Assembly (NCBI GenBank): GCA_000328365.1
Contig: KB304010.1
Location: 44,855-108,854, forward strand
Direction: 5' to 3'
Length of the DNA: 64,000 nucleotides
From: Capitella teleta
Lineage: Eukaryota; Annelida; Polychaeta; Capitellidae
The notes beneath the pieces are model-generated. The model was not told the origin of the DNA, did no database searches, and saw only the letters and a list, made by a program, of their open reading frames with translations. This document shows positions 45,674 to 57,186 of the stretch, piece by piece; position 1 is the first letter of the stretch, and the number at the start of each line of letters is the position of its first letter. The position numbers were made by a program, and so were the translations under genes.

Positions 45674-48600
45674 ATGTTGATGCGAATCCTGAGACGTTGT
45701 GAAACCAAAAGGGTTTCTCTGGCAAACAGTATCATCCTCTGGCTCTGTGTATCTTTCCTGTCTGTGTACTTGTTCGTCAGCACAGATTACGCAAGTTCAA
45801 GGAACCTAACAGCTCAAGATGAGATTTTAAAAGTTCCAGTTAAACGCCAACCGCACGCCGATGAAGAGATTTCGTTAAAACCAGCTGTGAAGTGAGTACA
45901 CGTAAAGTATGTACAAGATAATGGTCTGTGTAAATGGCAGGCATAATTATGAGGCTAGCTTTCATCAGAGGTTATATTCTCCGCTAACTTACGTAACTTA
46001 ACTGTAGCTTAAAAGGAAAATTATGTTAGGCACCAGGTTTTGTTGATTTGAAAACAATTACTATGATTAATGAAAACAGTGTGGACTGTAAAGTATTTGG
46101 TGAATATTTTGAAATTCGTGAATTTCCTACTTACTAATCGAGTCAATGATAGCAACAGAACAGACAGACTTCATGGAAGGTAGGAGTACCATAAAATAGA
46201 TCTTCAAGTTGAGGATATTCTGTATGTGAGAAATTGTAAACGGGGCAAAGAGAGCTCCACCACATCTTCGTCGACTTCAGAAATACATTTGATCGAGTAT
46301 GACACGGAGCACAGTAGATCAACATCATAGGACGACACAAGCATGCCAATCAAAGAATTGGCAGTGTTTACTAATACAGTAGTAGAGACTGGATGGTATC
46401 AAATAGTCAAATTCAATATGAGCGATTTAAAACTCACGTCACAACTTCGTGTCCGCTTTAGACAACCCCTTCCCGACGAAATAGCTAAACTCATTAAAAG
46501 ATGTCGACAGGTCAAAACCATGAAGGCAACTAGAGACCAAAATAAATTGAATTGGTTTAATAAGAAATATAATAAATATAGTTCAAGGTTCAATTTAAAT
46601 GAATGATATGAGAAAACACCCGAAATGACTATTACGGATGAAACGATAAGTAAACAATATGAACGGGAATTCAGAGTCCAATAAAGAGCTCGCACATTTG
46701 TGACAGGGTCGTATAAAGAATTATTAAGAATCTGAGACGCAGCATCGAGGTTCCTTTGAAAAGTACGCACAGGTACCGTAATAGAACTGAGTTAAGAATT
46801 CTGTGGTTTTGTGGCATTGAATCGAAACGATATTTATTGCCATTCTATAATAGCTGTGATAGATTCGTGCATGGCACTCATTGGCGCAATCAACCTCATA
46901 TTCACCTTTATATACACTTTAGCGTGATAAATAGCATTATCCCTAGATTTAGCCAATTTAGATGAATGTTTGTAGTCGTTGTTCAGCTGATTGTGTATGC
47001 CAATGAGGCAAGGGATTAACTTCTGGAGTTACGACCGGTGCAAGCCACAAGTGAGGGTACAATGTGTTCCTTAATCAGATCTCTAGTATCCCAATTAACG
47101 CCACGGTTAATTACGATATAACAATTAATCCAAGTTCTTTTGGCATGTTAATGAACTCATAATTACATTGCGTTTTCATGCACTCTTTTCTGAAGCGGGC
47201 ATTTTAACTGAGATCCGTGATCTTGAAAAGTATTGGATTGCAATACTGTAAATGTGATTCATTTCGGTAGTCCATAAACACCAAGTGACACAGTTTTATT
47301 TCATCTTTCTTCTATTGTCTCGATATATTGCTGTGAAATTATAGCCCAAGGACAGCAAACCGAGTGTAGTAGAGCATGTACATATATAAAAAGTACATTA
47401 GAACGAAATACAACTGACAGCGAATTAAAATAAGATTAGCTTTTTAGAATTCAACAATTCCATTTAAAGCTTGTTCAAACAAAAAGTTTAACCGTATTTG
47501 AGCAATTTTCAAAATGGCTTTAGCAACAAATGGTTATGTGCAACTTCAACTGTTTGCCAAGTGCTTGTATAGAAAACGAAATATCAAATACATGATAAAA
47601 ATACTGTCATGCATGGTATGACGTCATTTGTATAAAACTAATTTAGTATAATAATATAGTATAGACACTTGTTTCGGCAGTGTGAGCTTATAAAAGGCTC
47701 AGATATTCAAATAATTCCATGGTTATATTCGTATTTTTGAAATAAATTTACCTGCTCTCCAATCGTATGCCTACAAATAGCATAATTACAACGGTATATA
47801 TTGTGCCACATTCTTCTCATGTCTTTATGTTTCCTCAGAAAACGCAACATACAACTCCTGAGCTGGGTGACTAAGACCAAAGACATCAGCGACCCGTGGT
47901 TTTCCCTAGGAGGAGAGGCTTTCGAAGGCTGCAAACAATATCTGGAGCCCGGACAATCCTGCTCTTACAGCAACGACCAGAGTGATTATAATACCAGCGA
48001 CGCCGTTCTTTTCAGGGGAAGAAGGTTTAGAGATAACATCACGTTTCCTAAACACCGCCAACCAAAACAGAAGTGGGTATTCTATGAATTTGAACCGCCC
48101 TACAAAGTGCACGGACTCGGCGATTTGGGAGAGAACCGTCGCGCGTTCAACCTGACTTCGACGTACGCCTACAGCTCCGATATCCCACTAGGCACCCAGC
48201 GGATGTATTACCCCAGAGATAGATACCCTCACATTGAGTACGCCAAGAACAAAACCAAGCTCGCTGCTTGGTTTGTGAGTGTTTGCCGGACACAGAGCAA
48301 GCGTGAAAAATACGTGAAGGAGTTGTCCAAATACATCCCCATTGATATCTATGGGGGATGTGGAACACTCGAATGTGGGGGAACAGATCGCGAGGCACGA
48401 GCTGTTTGTTCGGATAACCTGCTAAATAATGTTTACAAATTTTATTTAGCGTTTGAGAACAGTTTTTGTAAAGATTACGTAACTGAAAAGTTGTTCATGT
48501 ACCGGAAGTACGATGTTATGCCTGTTGTGATGGGAGCTGTTGATTACTCTAATATAATGCCCCCTGGAACCTTCATTGACGTCAGGGACTATCGTGACCC

Positions 48601-48844
48601 CAAAGACCTGGCGTCGTACCTCAAGTACCTGGATAAACATGACGAAATCTACGATCGAATGCTCAACAAGAAACGCGCTTTGAAGCCGATATTCAAGGAT
48701 TATTTACCGTACGAATGTCGACTTTGTAAACATCTTCACGATAATTACAACAGGCAAGAGAGGGTCTTTGATATCGCGCGCTACTGGAGCCTGGAGAACC
48801 AGTGCATCAGCAGTGAAGAGTACTTCAGGAAGGATCTCATCTGA
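45674..48844 (+). CDS. Alpha-1,3-fucosyltransferase (GT10 family), two exons
   Basis: Golgi type II membrane enzyme that transfers fucose from GDP-fucose to GlcNAc of glycans. Exon 1 is 45674-45891 and exon 2 is 47839-48844, joined in phase 2: 407 aa, normal for the family. Residues 1-16 are basic and cytoplasmic, about 17-36 (SIILWLCVSFLSVYLFV) form the membrane anchor, then a stem and the catalytic domain. The donor-binding motif is YLAFENSFCKDYVTEKLF (Phe278 onward), preceded by DIYGGCGTLECGG. VMPVVMGAVDYS follows, and the conserved C-terminal CRLC is present. The first ATG gives the correct type II topology. Whether it is a core or antenna (Lewis-type) fucosyltransferase cannot be told. 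The 1.9-kb intron holds a LINE relic. Confidence 0.92.
46140..46335 (+). mobile_element. LINE reverse transcriptase relic in the fucosyltransferase intron
   Basis: Short pieces in shifting frames read EQTDFMEGRSTIK, IFKLRIF and HIFVDFRNTFDRV, matching the LINE motifs usually written EQxGFRxGRST and hxFVDFxKAFDRVW. In-frame stops and at least one frame change show that it is dead. The flanks, including the 87-codon frame at 46343-46606, have no clear retroelement content. It differs from the two other LINEs in the window. Confidence 0.6.
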
Positions 48845-49957
48845 CCTGTCTGCCCGAATGTCGTCTGTTTTTGCCTGAGAGGTTTTGAGAACAGAGCATG
48901 ACAAGATATGCTTAACATTATACAACATAATGGAGAATCTTTGATAAAGTTGTTTGATTCTATTCGTTTTTTTTTTTTTTTTATCTTTACTACACACACT
49001 CACGCTTTGTTTCGTTGGTGTCCTGGATATCAATCAATCAGATTTCAACCAAATTGGTTGACCTAATTATTTATTGTGAATTCAATATCCAACTCGTGCT
49101 TCAATGGTTGAAACTACGAGCACAAAACCCATTGCCTTGCACATTCACGCATTCAGATGAAGATAATGAATATTCATCAATAAAAATACAGGAAAAAGAA
49201 AAATTCAGAAGAGGTTTAATGAACAATCTGACATCAAAAAAAAAATTGAGCATAAACAAAATCCAAATTCGAAACAAAAGACCAGATAACATCCTAAGCA
49301 CACAATGTCACAATTAATAATTAATAATAATAATTAATAACGCATGAAATAAAAACTCAGTTTAGCTGCTGAACGAGAAGCGGATAAAAAATAAATTATT
49401 CTACCTTCATAAGCACGCAAAGTGACTAATATATGTAATATATATGTTAATATATAATATATGTTAATATATGCGCATAATAATTCGAGGGCAAAGCAGA
49501 GTATGCAGGAGGCAGTCTCTCAATGGAGTTATGCAGCTCAACTACTTTTTGCTGATGACTGAAATGATTAAGGCACTAAATTAACTTCTCAAAAAATATG
49601 TTTTAAAACTTTACAAGGACTTTTGATTATCCAAAAAAAGCAAAACTTAATTTCACAGCTAAAATGAGTAAAATACACAATCAGAAACCTGAAGATAACT
49701 TTAGATGAATGCTGTCGCAGTTGTTATAATAAACTGACCAATGTCACATGTGGGTGAGGTAACAGAGTTGAGAAATGGATATTCAGTTCGTTTGTGTGAT
49801 CAATCATTATCTTTTGATGATGTAAACAAAATACTGAACAGTAGAGTCACCGGAAACAAAAAAAACTGATAATCATCATAAAATCATAAATCAAGATTTT
49901 CGGCTAGGGATAATAATTCAGAACTTAATGAATTATCTTCTCCGGAGCGCCTTGACC
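48845..49957. other. Tail-to-tail spacer between the fucosyltransferase gene and PNPLA8
   Basis: It holds the 3' untranslated regions of both genes. A T run lies at about 48968-48982, a possible AATAAA for the plus-strand gene at about 49179, and a TA-rich repeat (TTAATATAT units) near 49430-49475. Nothing else is recognised. Confidence 0.55.
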
Positions 49958-52865
49958 CTAGAGTAAATCACGCTGCTCCTTCAACCAATCCTGAGCCTTT
50001 TGATGCGGCATTCTGGTTTTAAGGAGAATTTGTGCAGCTTTTTCAATCTTCTGAGTGTTCTTGCGGCAGTACATTTGCGTATCATGCCTCATGTTGTCCC
50101 ATTGGTCCTTGCGTATCTCATCCAACTGGAAATCCTGACTCAAGTAAGGATTGAGGCGGAAGTAGGAAGACGGAGGAAGCAGGTCCTGCAGGGTCGTGTG
50201 CACGGCTGAAAACGAGAGAAATTAACTCAGGATTATTTCGCTTGACCTCACTGACCTTCAGTGTCAGTGGCACTTTGGACGATTTTCGTCACTTTTGTTT
50301 TCAGACTTGCTGAGTCAGCAGGTTGCGCCTCCAAGCCTGGGACGTATTTCCCAGTGCCAACGGAAACGACGCATTGGATCTTCTCCTTGGGCCAAAGTAA
50401 ACGGCATTCATGGAGAGCGATCGCTGTGGGGTTGTTGGTAATCAAACCGCCATCCTATAATAGAACAAATATGATAATTTCAATTATTAATTTAAATCTC
50501 AATCATACTTGATGAACCCAATCTCCGAGTTTCATCTCTTCGAAATATCCCGGAGCAGCGGAAGATGCCCGAATTCCCTGCCAGAGGGCGTAGTTGCAGC
50601 TGCCGGGGAAGTGAGAATGAACCCCTGAGGGAAGCGTGTAGTTGCGGAAGAAGAAGTTTTGTAAGTGCGTCACGTTCATTAGGGAGGAAACGAGACCGAT
50701 CTGGGAAAATTATTTAATTAGTGAAATGTTTAACTGAAGGCTATACTCCAACCTTAGGACATTCAGGATCACGAGTACTTTCCAGAAAAGTCTTAAAACC
50801 AATGCTCTCACTGCGAGGAAATATTCACAAAAATATAAATAAATAATTATTCACCAAATACTCACTGAAGAACTTTTTCCCAAACATCGGTTTCATAATA
50901 CGAATGAGACATAAACAGCTTCCCAACACCCATTAGTTTGTTACGTGAAAACATTTGAGAGCTGTACTGTTTATAAAGGAGTTCGGTTTCCGGAAGAGGC
51001 ACTCTGCAAGATTAATCTGGAATAATATCAAACATGATACTCTTTCCCCAGAGGACATACCGAAAGGCGCTGAGCATAACAGCAAGTAGGGAACCAGTGC
51101 TTACGCCACAGACGTAGTCAAACATCTTATGAATCTCCTGCCCACAGCACTCTTGCAGTTGCTTCAATATCTCTATGGTAACGAGGCCCCTGAAAGCAAA
51201 TTGTCAAAAATAGTGAACAGAATTATAATCTGACAATACCTCGTTCCTCCGCCATCCAAGCAGAGGAGACGGATTCCACGACCTTTGACCGGATCAACGT
51301 AGCCGACGAGAGACAGGGCCTCCATTGAGAGCTCCTGAATCGCCTGGTCTGGGTTTTGACGCAACTTAAGTAAACAAGGAATCGCCCTGGCCTGTAAAAC
51401 AAAAGCAAAATTATCATAATTTTATTTTAACCAAGATTTAATTATTATGATGCCATAGATCCTTCCCCAAATTCATTCCCAGAAATCTATTTGGATGGTG
51501 GCCACCCTCCAGTCTCCAAAACTTCCTCATAAAAAAGTAGCAGCCATACACATAAAAATAATCTTAATATCATAATTGAAATTGAGTGCAAGATCACAGA
51601 GCAGTGAAAGGGGAGGACAATGCCCCTATCATGAGTACACATGCACTAAAAGAACAATTGGAACATAACCAAAGAGTGATTTAAGGAAATGATGACGATG
51701 CTTTCTGGCACGTAGCCAATCCCGCTAATCACCTGTGTGTGTCAATGGAACGCATGTAAATAAACACAGACATATAGAGAGATCATATGCCAATTTATTA
51801 CATAACTATGTATATCTATAATATGTGGGTGATCTCTGGCAGATTGCCAGCAAATTCAGCACTTCACTTGGCCTTGAATCAGGTATGTGTGATTGAATGA
51901 CACACTTATGATATAACACAATGCTTTTATGTTCCAAGTGCACCATGCACTTGTTCTGAGCCAATAGCATGTAAGTCAGTTCTCTCCTCATAACTGCATG
52001 ATAACTATATCAGCCCCTTTAAACCTTATGAGCTAAATAAAACAGATAAAAGCAAGATTTGGCTCACCTTGACGGCTTTTCCTCTGGTGCTTGGGTACTC
52101 AGCCATATGTTTGCAGAATTCTTCTAATCTCCTGAGTTGTGAGATGTTGGAGGTAGAGGCCCTGAGCGCCATGACCAGCCCTTTGGTTTTGCGGTTAGCC
52201 GAGCCCTGCTCCAAGGCTTCCCTCTTCATGATCACCTTCTTCTCCGCTTCTTCTTTCTGCACCACGCTCTCCGTTTTTGGTTTATCCCTCGACGGCAAAA
52301 CCCGGCTGATAGATTTAACCAAGTTCTCGCCTCTAGATGGCGCTTTAGGGGTCGCCTTCACAGCTTTGACTTCCTCGTCTTTTGCATCTCCGTCTATTGC
52401 GCTTTCGTACGTGTTCTTCATAGCTTCACCAAACTCGTGTTGCTCTCTGTTCACCATATGATGAGACTTCAAGCGAAGCCTCGCTATCAGTTTCAGTCTC
52501 TCTTCCTCTTCCTCTCGCTTTTCCCTCAGGATCTCCGCTTTCGACTTCTTTTTCGGTTCCTCTACGTTTTGATGCACCGTTGATTCAATGCTTGTCATTT
52601 TCACCAGTTTATTGAACTCAGATTGAACCTGCTTTGAGAGATCATCGTAAAGATTCCCGACCATTTTGTTGAGAGACGTGAGGTCGACCCAATGGTTCTT
52701 AGCGTTGGGCATCTTTGTCGCGGAAGTGCGAACTCCCAGGATGTTTGCAGGTGAAGCCTTCAAGTGGTTCTTTGAGAGGTTGTGCGAGGATTGGCGTGAG
52801 GGTGATGGTGTAACCCCAGAACGCCTCAAGCAGCGAGGGCTGTATCGTACTCCCTGCAAACTCAT
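49958..52865 (-). CDS. PNPLA8: Calcium-independent phospholipase A2 gamma-like, patatin family
   Basis: Membrane-bound lipase of mitochondria and peroxisomes in known members, hydrolysing glycerophospholipids. Exons in transcript order: 52865-52068, 51391-51240, 51189-51061, 51003-50866, 50810-50753, 50700-50509, 50454-50256, 50205-49958; sum 1914 nt, 637 aa, in frame (human is longer, 782 aa). The N-terminus is rich in Arg, Ser and Pro and poor in acids, as in a mitochondrial presequence; residues about 108-135 form a charged coiled coil. The patatin domain has the oxyanion loop DGGGTRG (from Asp312), nucleophile elbow GVSTG (Ser347) and catalytic DGG (Asp490). IRASSAAPGYF, SVGTG and SATDTE match human PNPLA8. 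A stop lies upstream in frame, supporting this ATG, though a further 5' non-coding exon is possible. Confidence 0.94.
51392..52067 (-). other. Intron 1 of PNPLA8
   Basis: Donor GTGAGC after the coiled-coil exon and acceptor TTTTACAG before the catalytic exons, 676 nt against about 50-60 nt for most other introns of the gene. Nothing is recognised in it. Confidence 0.8.
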
Positions 52866-55800
52866 CCTGAGCAGCTATAGAGCTTCCTAAAGCTGAAAAG
52901 GAAGCATTAACAATGAGCACAAGTAACAGGACGAAAAATTCAGATGAAACGTCAATTTGACTATGTTCTGTTATGTATCATTGTATGTACACGATAATGC
53001 TCAATCCAAAGCTGATATCATTAAATTCAATATTTAGTCACATACATTGCTTTATAAGCCTATAATTCTACTCTGTAGAAAACATCTCTTACCCTAAATT
53101 CACAAATCACAACCGGAGTAACCCTCTACAAAGACTGACTCACACCGTACTCGTGAACTCAAACGGGTTAAACATCATCATCATGGCCTCCTCCTCAGCT
53201 GTTCCTCCCTTGGTACACATGCACTTCCCAATAAAACTGGGTCAGCAACTTACCTCAACTTCCTGAAAAATCATCCCTCGTATGAGAGGATCTTTGTTGT
53301 CAGTTATACGTTGTTAATATTCACGGTGGTTCTTTTTAGCCAAGTATGTGACAACTGTCACGAAATGAACCCCTCCTGGCCTCAGAATTTGACATCTTCT
53401 GTCACGCTAACCAATGTTTATTTACAAGTGGTGTGATCTTTGTTACGATGGCTCTGATTGGTGCATTTTATATGACCTCATTAAATGTATAACCATGTTC
53501 GTGGTTATATGACTTCAGAATTCGAACGCTGATTTGTAACTTTTTTTGAACGAGAAGTCAAGCTTTTTTATTAATACACGGAAATGAGACGTACTCAAGT
53601 TTATAATGCTTTTTCCTCTCGGAGACCATTCGATATGAAACAAAAATGACACAAAGAGCTTTTGGAATCAAATTACGTCGTATTTCTTATAACGCACTCG
53701 TATTTTTCGTAGAAACAAAGTCCATATGCTAAACAGGGGATTTATCCATTCATAACGCGTACTACTTGTAGTATCTCACTCACACAGTAGTCAATGTTAA
53801 ATGCAGTTTAGCATCGGGTTGTTGAGATGTTTGGGTTCCTAGTGTTAAGTTCGATCTGTCTTTGAATCGTTCACAGTCGATCATATTAGTGCCGTGCAGC
53901 AATTTTTGAAGGAAAAAAACGTTCTAGCAGTTTATTATATTTATATTTTGCTAGAAAAGCCACTGAAAATATTTATCGCTGCTGACTGACACAACTATCG
54001 GTGGGACATTGGCTGTGAAATAGCGATTGAAAGGATGTCTGCATACGTGATGAGTTTACCTCGTGCAGTAGGAAGATTCAGATTGACAGCGACGAATGAA
54101 GAGGCGAAAGCCAGAAGTGACGTCACGTCAAAGAGGCTGCTGTAAGCCATGCTTCAGTTGTTCAAGTTCTGTTCCAAACGGTTGCAATAAGTTCATGAAC
54201 AGCAATTATGCATCAGTACACACATGTATGAATATGGCATCGTATAAGTCTGAATAATCTGCATGCATAATTAATGAGATTCCTTCAATCCGTTTGATAG
54301 TCTAAACTCTAAAATCTAAATGATCACTCGTGCATATGCATGCATGATGCATATACAGCAAGTACAATAATACATATTACATTGTAGGTTCGGACATTTT
54401 GTCTCTAATGCGGATACGCCCCTGGCGGACGATTCTCACGTGACAAAGGAAATTCAGAAATTCCATGTCATTTCTCATTTCTGTGGGTGTCACGCTCATT
54501 TCAAAAATAGACATAAAAGTAGCGCCAATGGGAGGATAAGATGAGAGCCCCTGCATGTGAATGTAATTAGCCGGCCATTCCTGTCGGCTGGCTTATATGA
54601 TAGTTCCATATTAATGATACTATGCTACACTGCCTTTGTCCTTCTCCCCTCAGTTCTGTCAAGAAGGCAAATGACTTAGAATCATAACGCAAACACTGCA
54701 GAGGCGCTTTCGATTTGGGGATAAATTTGATGTCTGCTCCCCAGAGTAGCATTACCTAATTCTTCAGTCGAAAGAGGTAACCTAAAATAAAACTGACAAC
54801 GGTAACAGCTAAGATATTTGCATATATCCCACAATTACACTGTCACTGTATGTGTACAGTGGACATACTAACGTAGCTGACATACATCATACATGATACA
54901 ATGAATGACACTATAGTATTATGATACTACACTACTGACTACAGCCAGACGCCATGAGGTATACAGACCTCGCCAGATTTATCTGTGCTATTACTCACGA
55001 TACTGCATGACCAACCCACTCCTACATTGAAGGGGGGGGGCACTGGTCCAGGCCCCCCCGCCCCCTCTCCTGTGGCCTGTTCCTACTCCACAATAACTGA
55101 GCAGTCTCATGATAGGGCCTACTGTTTCACTCTGAATCAATGCATTTACTCATTCAGTCAGTCACTGACCAATTGACTTGATCAGCATATACTAGTATAC
55201 ATGTATCTCACATTCTCAGATGATTCAAACTTGAAATTGAATTGACAATCTCTAGCACTCACATAACATTTTGAATATTTCATCGCCCAATACATGCATG
55301 TACAGTGACGAACTCTCCCAGTCACAGTGACCCTCGATCACGTGTACTGCATGTAAAAACTATACGCAGTGTATAATCAGTGTATAATCAGTGTATAATC
55401 AGTGTATAATCAGTTCCAGATGAGCTGTTAATTATTATCAATTATAATTTAAGGGGCATCTCTTTTGTGTGCACCATTTCATAATCATTCACGTATTACG
55501 CTATGCTTAGGAAACATGATGACGATCAGCAAGAGGGAGCCATCGAACCGCAGACGATTTCTCCAAATCAAAGTGAAGCAGCAGGTGCTTTTTGATATTC
55601 AAGAATGTTTTTGTTTTCATTGCTTTCAAGTGCTTTGTTGGACATGTTCCTTTCATTTTCTTCTGTTTTCATTGATAACACCCCACAGCGAGGAAGAGTA
55701 AGGTAAGATATATAATTATACTTATATATATTGATATACATGTATGTTTGAATATTGAACACAATTTACATTTGTTTGTAAATAATACGTACAGCTACAG

Positions 55801-56378
55801 TGCCTGAAGAAGTCATCAATATGCACATGTACTAATTGTATTACATGTATTCATTCGTTTGTATTCTCAATGCTGGGAAGTAATTTTAGACTATACAATG
55901 CATTAAAATTTAAAGTCTTAATTATGCAAGACTTTTTTTAACTCAACTTTTTTATAGCAGATTTTGCAAGCTAGCTTGTTGCATGAATTATATTTCCAAT
56001 ATAATTATGTTGTATATCACTTATGTATGGCATCAATTGCTCATTTCTCATTTCTCAGATGGCTCAGCCAAGGACAGTGGACAGATTATAGAAGTTGAAC
56101 GATACCAAGCAGTGTGCTGCACGGCTATTGAATCTCATTATATAATCACCGGTATAAATGTATATGCATCACTCGTGAATTCATTTGTAATAAAGCTAAG
56201 GTTCTGTTCTCCACACCTTGTTGAATTACTTTATATGTCATAAGTGGAAGGATACGCAGGTGATTTTAGTTGATCAAATAAATTAACATACCATATGTTT
56301 CTGATGTAGGCCAAAGATCTGCCTTGGGTAATGTGTTAAATTCTAGTAAATAAGTGCTCAGAAAAGGGATTTTTCACT
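52866..56378. other. Intergenic region upstream of PNPLA8
   Basis: It should include the PNPLA8 promoter (minus strand). Other contents are a consensus CRE palindrome TGACGTCA at 54118-54125, a G run facing a C run at about 55033-55070, and an 11-bp tandem repeat near 55369-55413. A 36-codon frame starts at 54035 but resembles nothing. No further gene is recognised. Confidence 0.5.
55369..55413. repeat. 11-bp tandem repeat, about four copies
   Basis: The unit AGTGTATAATC is repeated head to tail about four times. Confidence 0.85.
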
Positions 56379-56535
56379 ATTTATAAAAAAAAATTTCAGG
56401 GGGAGCATGCCCCCGGACCCCCCTAGTGTTGCTGCGCCGCTTCCGCTTCGCGGCGCAGGTGTCCCCCTATCATTACCTTCAATTTTGGCCCCCCCCCCCA
56501 AGTCTGGGAACGTTCCTACGCCTCTGCATGTCACA
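56379..56535. repeat. Probable dispersed short repeat with a GC-rich hairpin
   Basis: A GC-rich island in AT-rich DNA. It contains CTGCGCCGC (56429-56437) and GCGGCGCAG (56449-56457 approx.), which form a near-perfect hairpin, flanked by a GCATGCCCCCGGACCCCC block and by GGGAACGTTCCTACGCC. The composition break and internal symmetry suggest a short interspersed element. The family is not known to me. Confidence 0.55.
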
Positions 56536-57006
56536 ACTTTCTTCCTAATAAATCCTAGGCCAAAAATTCAACAGAACTGAAGTTCTGTGCAGCTAGGAGT
56601 CATTTTAATGAGTGAGTTGTATGACTTTAGATGTAAAAAAGGAAATTCAGTCTATGGCCACAATATGTGCTAGTGTCTAATTCAATGAGTTGGCTGCAGT
56701 TTAATTTAGGATTTTAGGTGCATGACAGCATGCATTACTTATTCAGGTATAAGTAATGATTGGAGTACACGTATAGCTCTTGACTAATTGAAGAAGGAAA
56801 ACCAGATGTAAATAAAGAACTTATTTTATTATCCAACCATGGAAAGAATTGTCATAAATGTAATATGTACAAAAGAAGAGAGGCGCTATGATGGTTAAGA
56901 AGCAGGAGAGATACATCCAGCGTATCACGAAGCCACTCAGTGGTGGCATTATACGGGACCTTAGCACCACAGATGGCCACGGATCCACGGACACGGCGCT
57001 GAAAAC

Positions 57007-57150
57007 ATAACCATAACGCACTTTTTTAACAGCCAAACGACAAAACTACAAAATCATAACGTACTTTTATTTAATCTCCGATAATAATCATAACGCATTT
57101 TGTATAAAATCATAACGTACTTTTTAATATAAAAATCATAACGCACTATT
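57007..57150. repeat. Five imperfect copies of a CATAACGYAY motif
   Basis: CATAACG followed by CAC, TAC, CAT, TAC and CAC lies at 57012, 57055, 57089, 57111 and 57137, each with T-rich sequence after it. The cluster sits just beyond the ARPC4 stop codon. The same motif recurs near the start of IPPK. Confidence 0.8.
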
Positions 57151-57186
57151 TGGAAAGAAAAGTTCAATTTCGGCCGAATAAAGTAC

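Noticed and set aside
46343-46606. 87-codon frame rich in Lys, Arg and Asn in the fucosyltransferase intron
   Set aside because: It follows the LINE relic but matches no LINE domain I can name; it may be decayed element sequence or chance.
54035-54145. Short plus-strand frame with a possible splice donor, near a CRE palindrome
   Set aside because: Only 36 codons, no recognised content and no partner exon found. TGACGTCA-like sites also occur elsewhere in the window, including inside coding DNA.
56821-57036. 71-codon minus-strand frame with a hydrophobic segment
   Set aside because: It lies between the ARPC4 stop and its probable AATAAA signal, has no ATG of its own in a good place, and is best explained as 3' untranslated sequence. 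A small membrane protein cannot be fully excluded.
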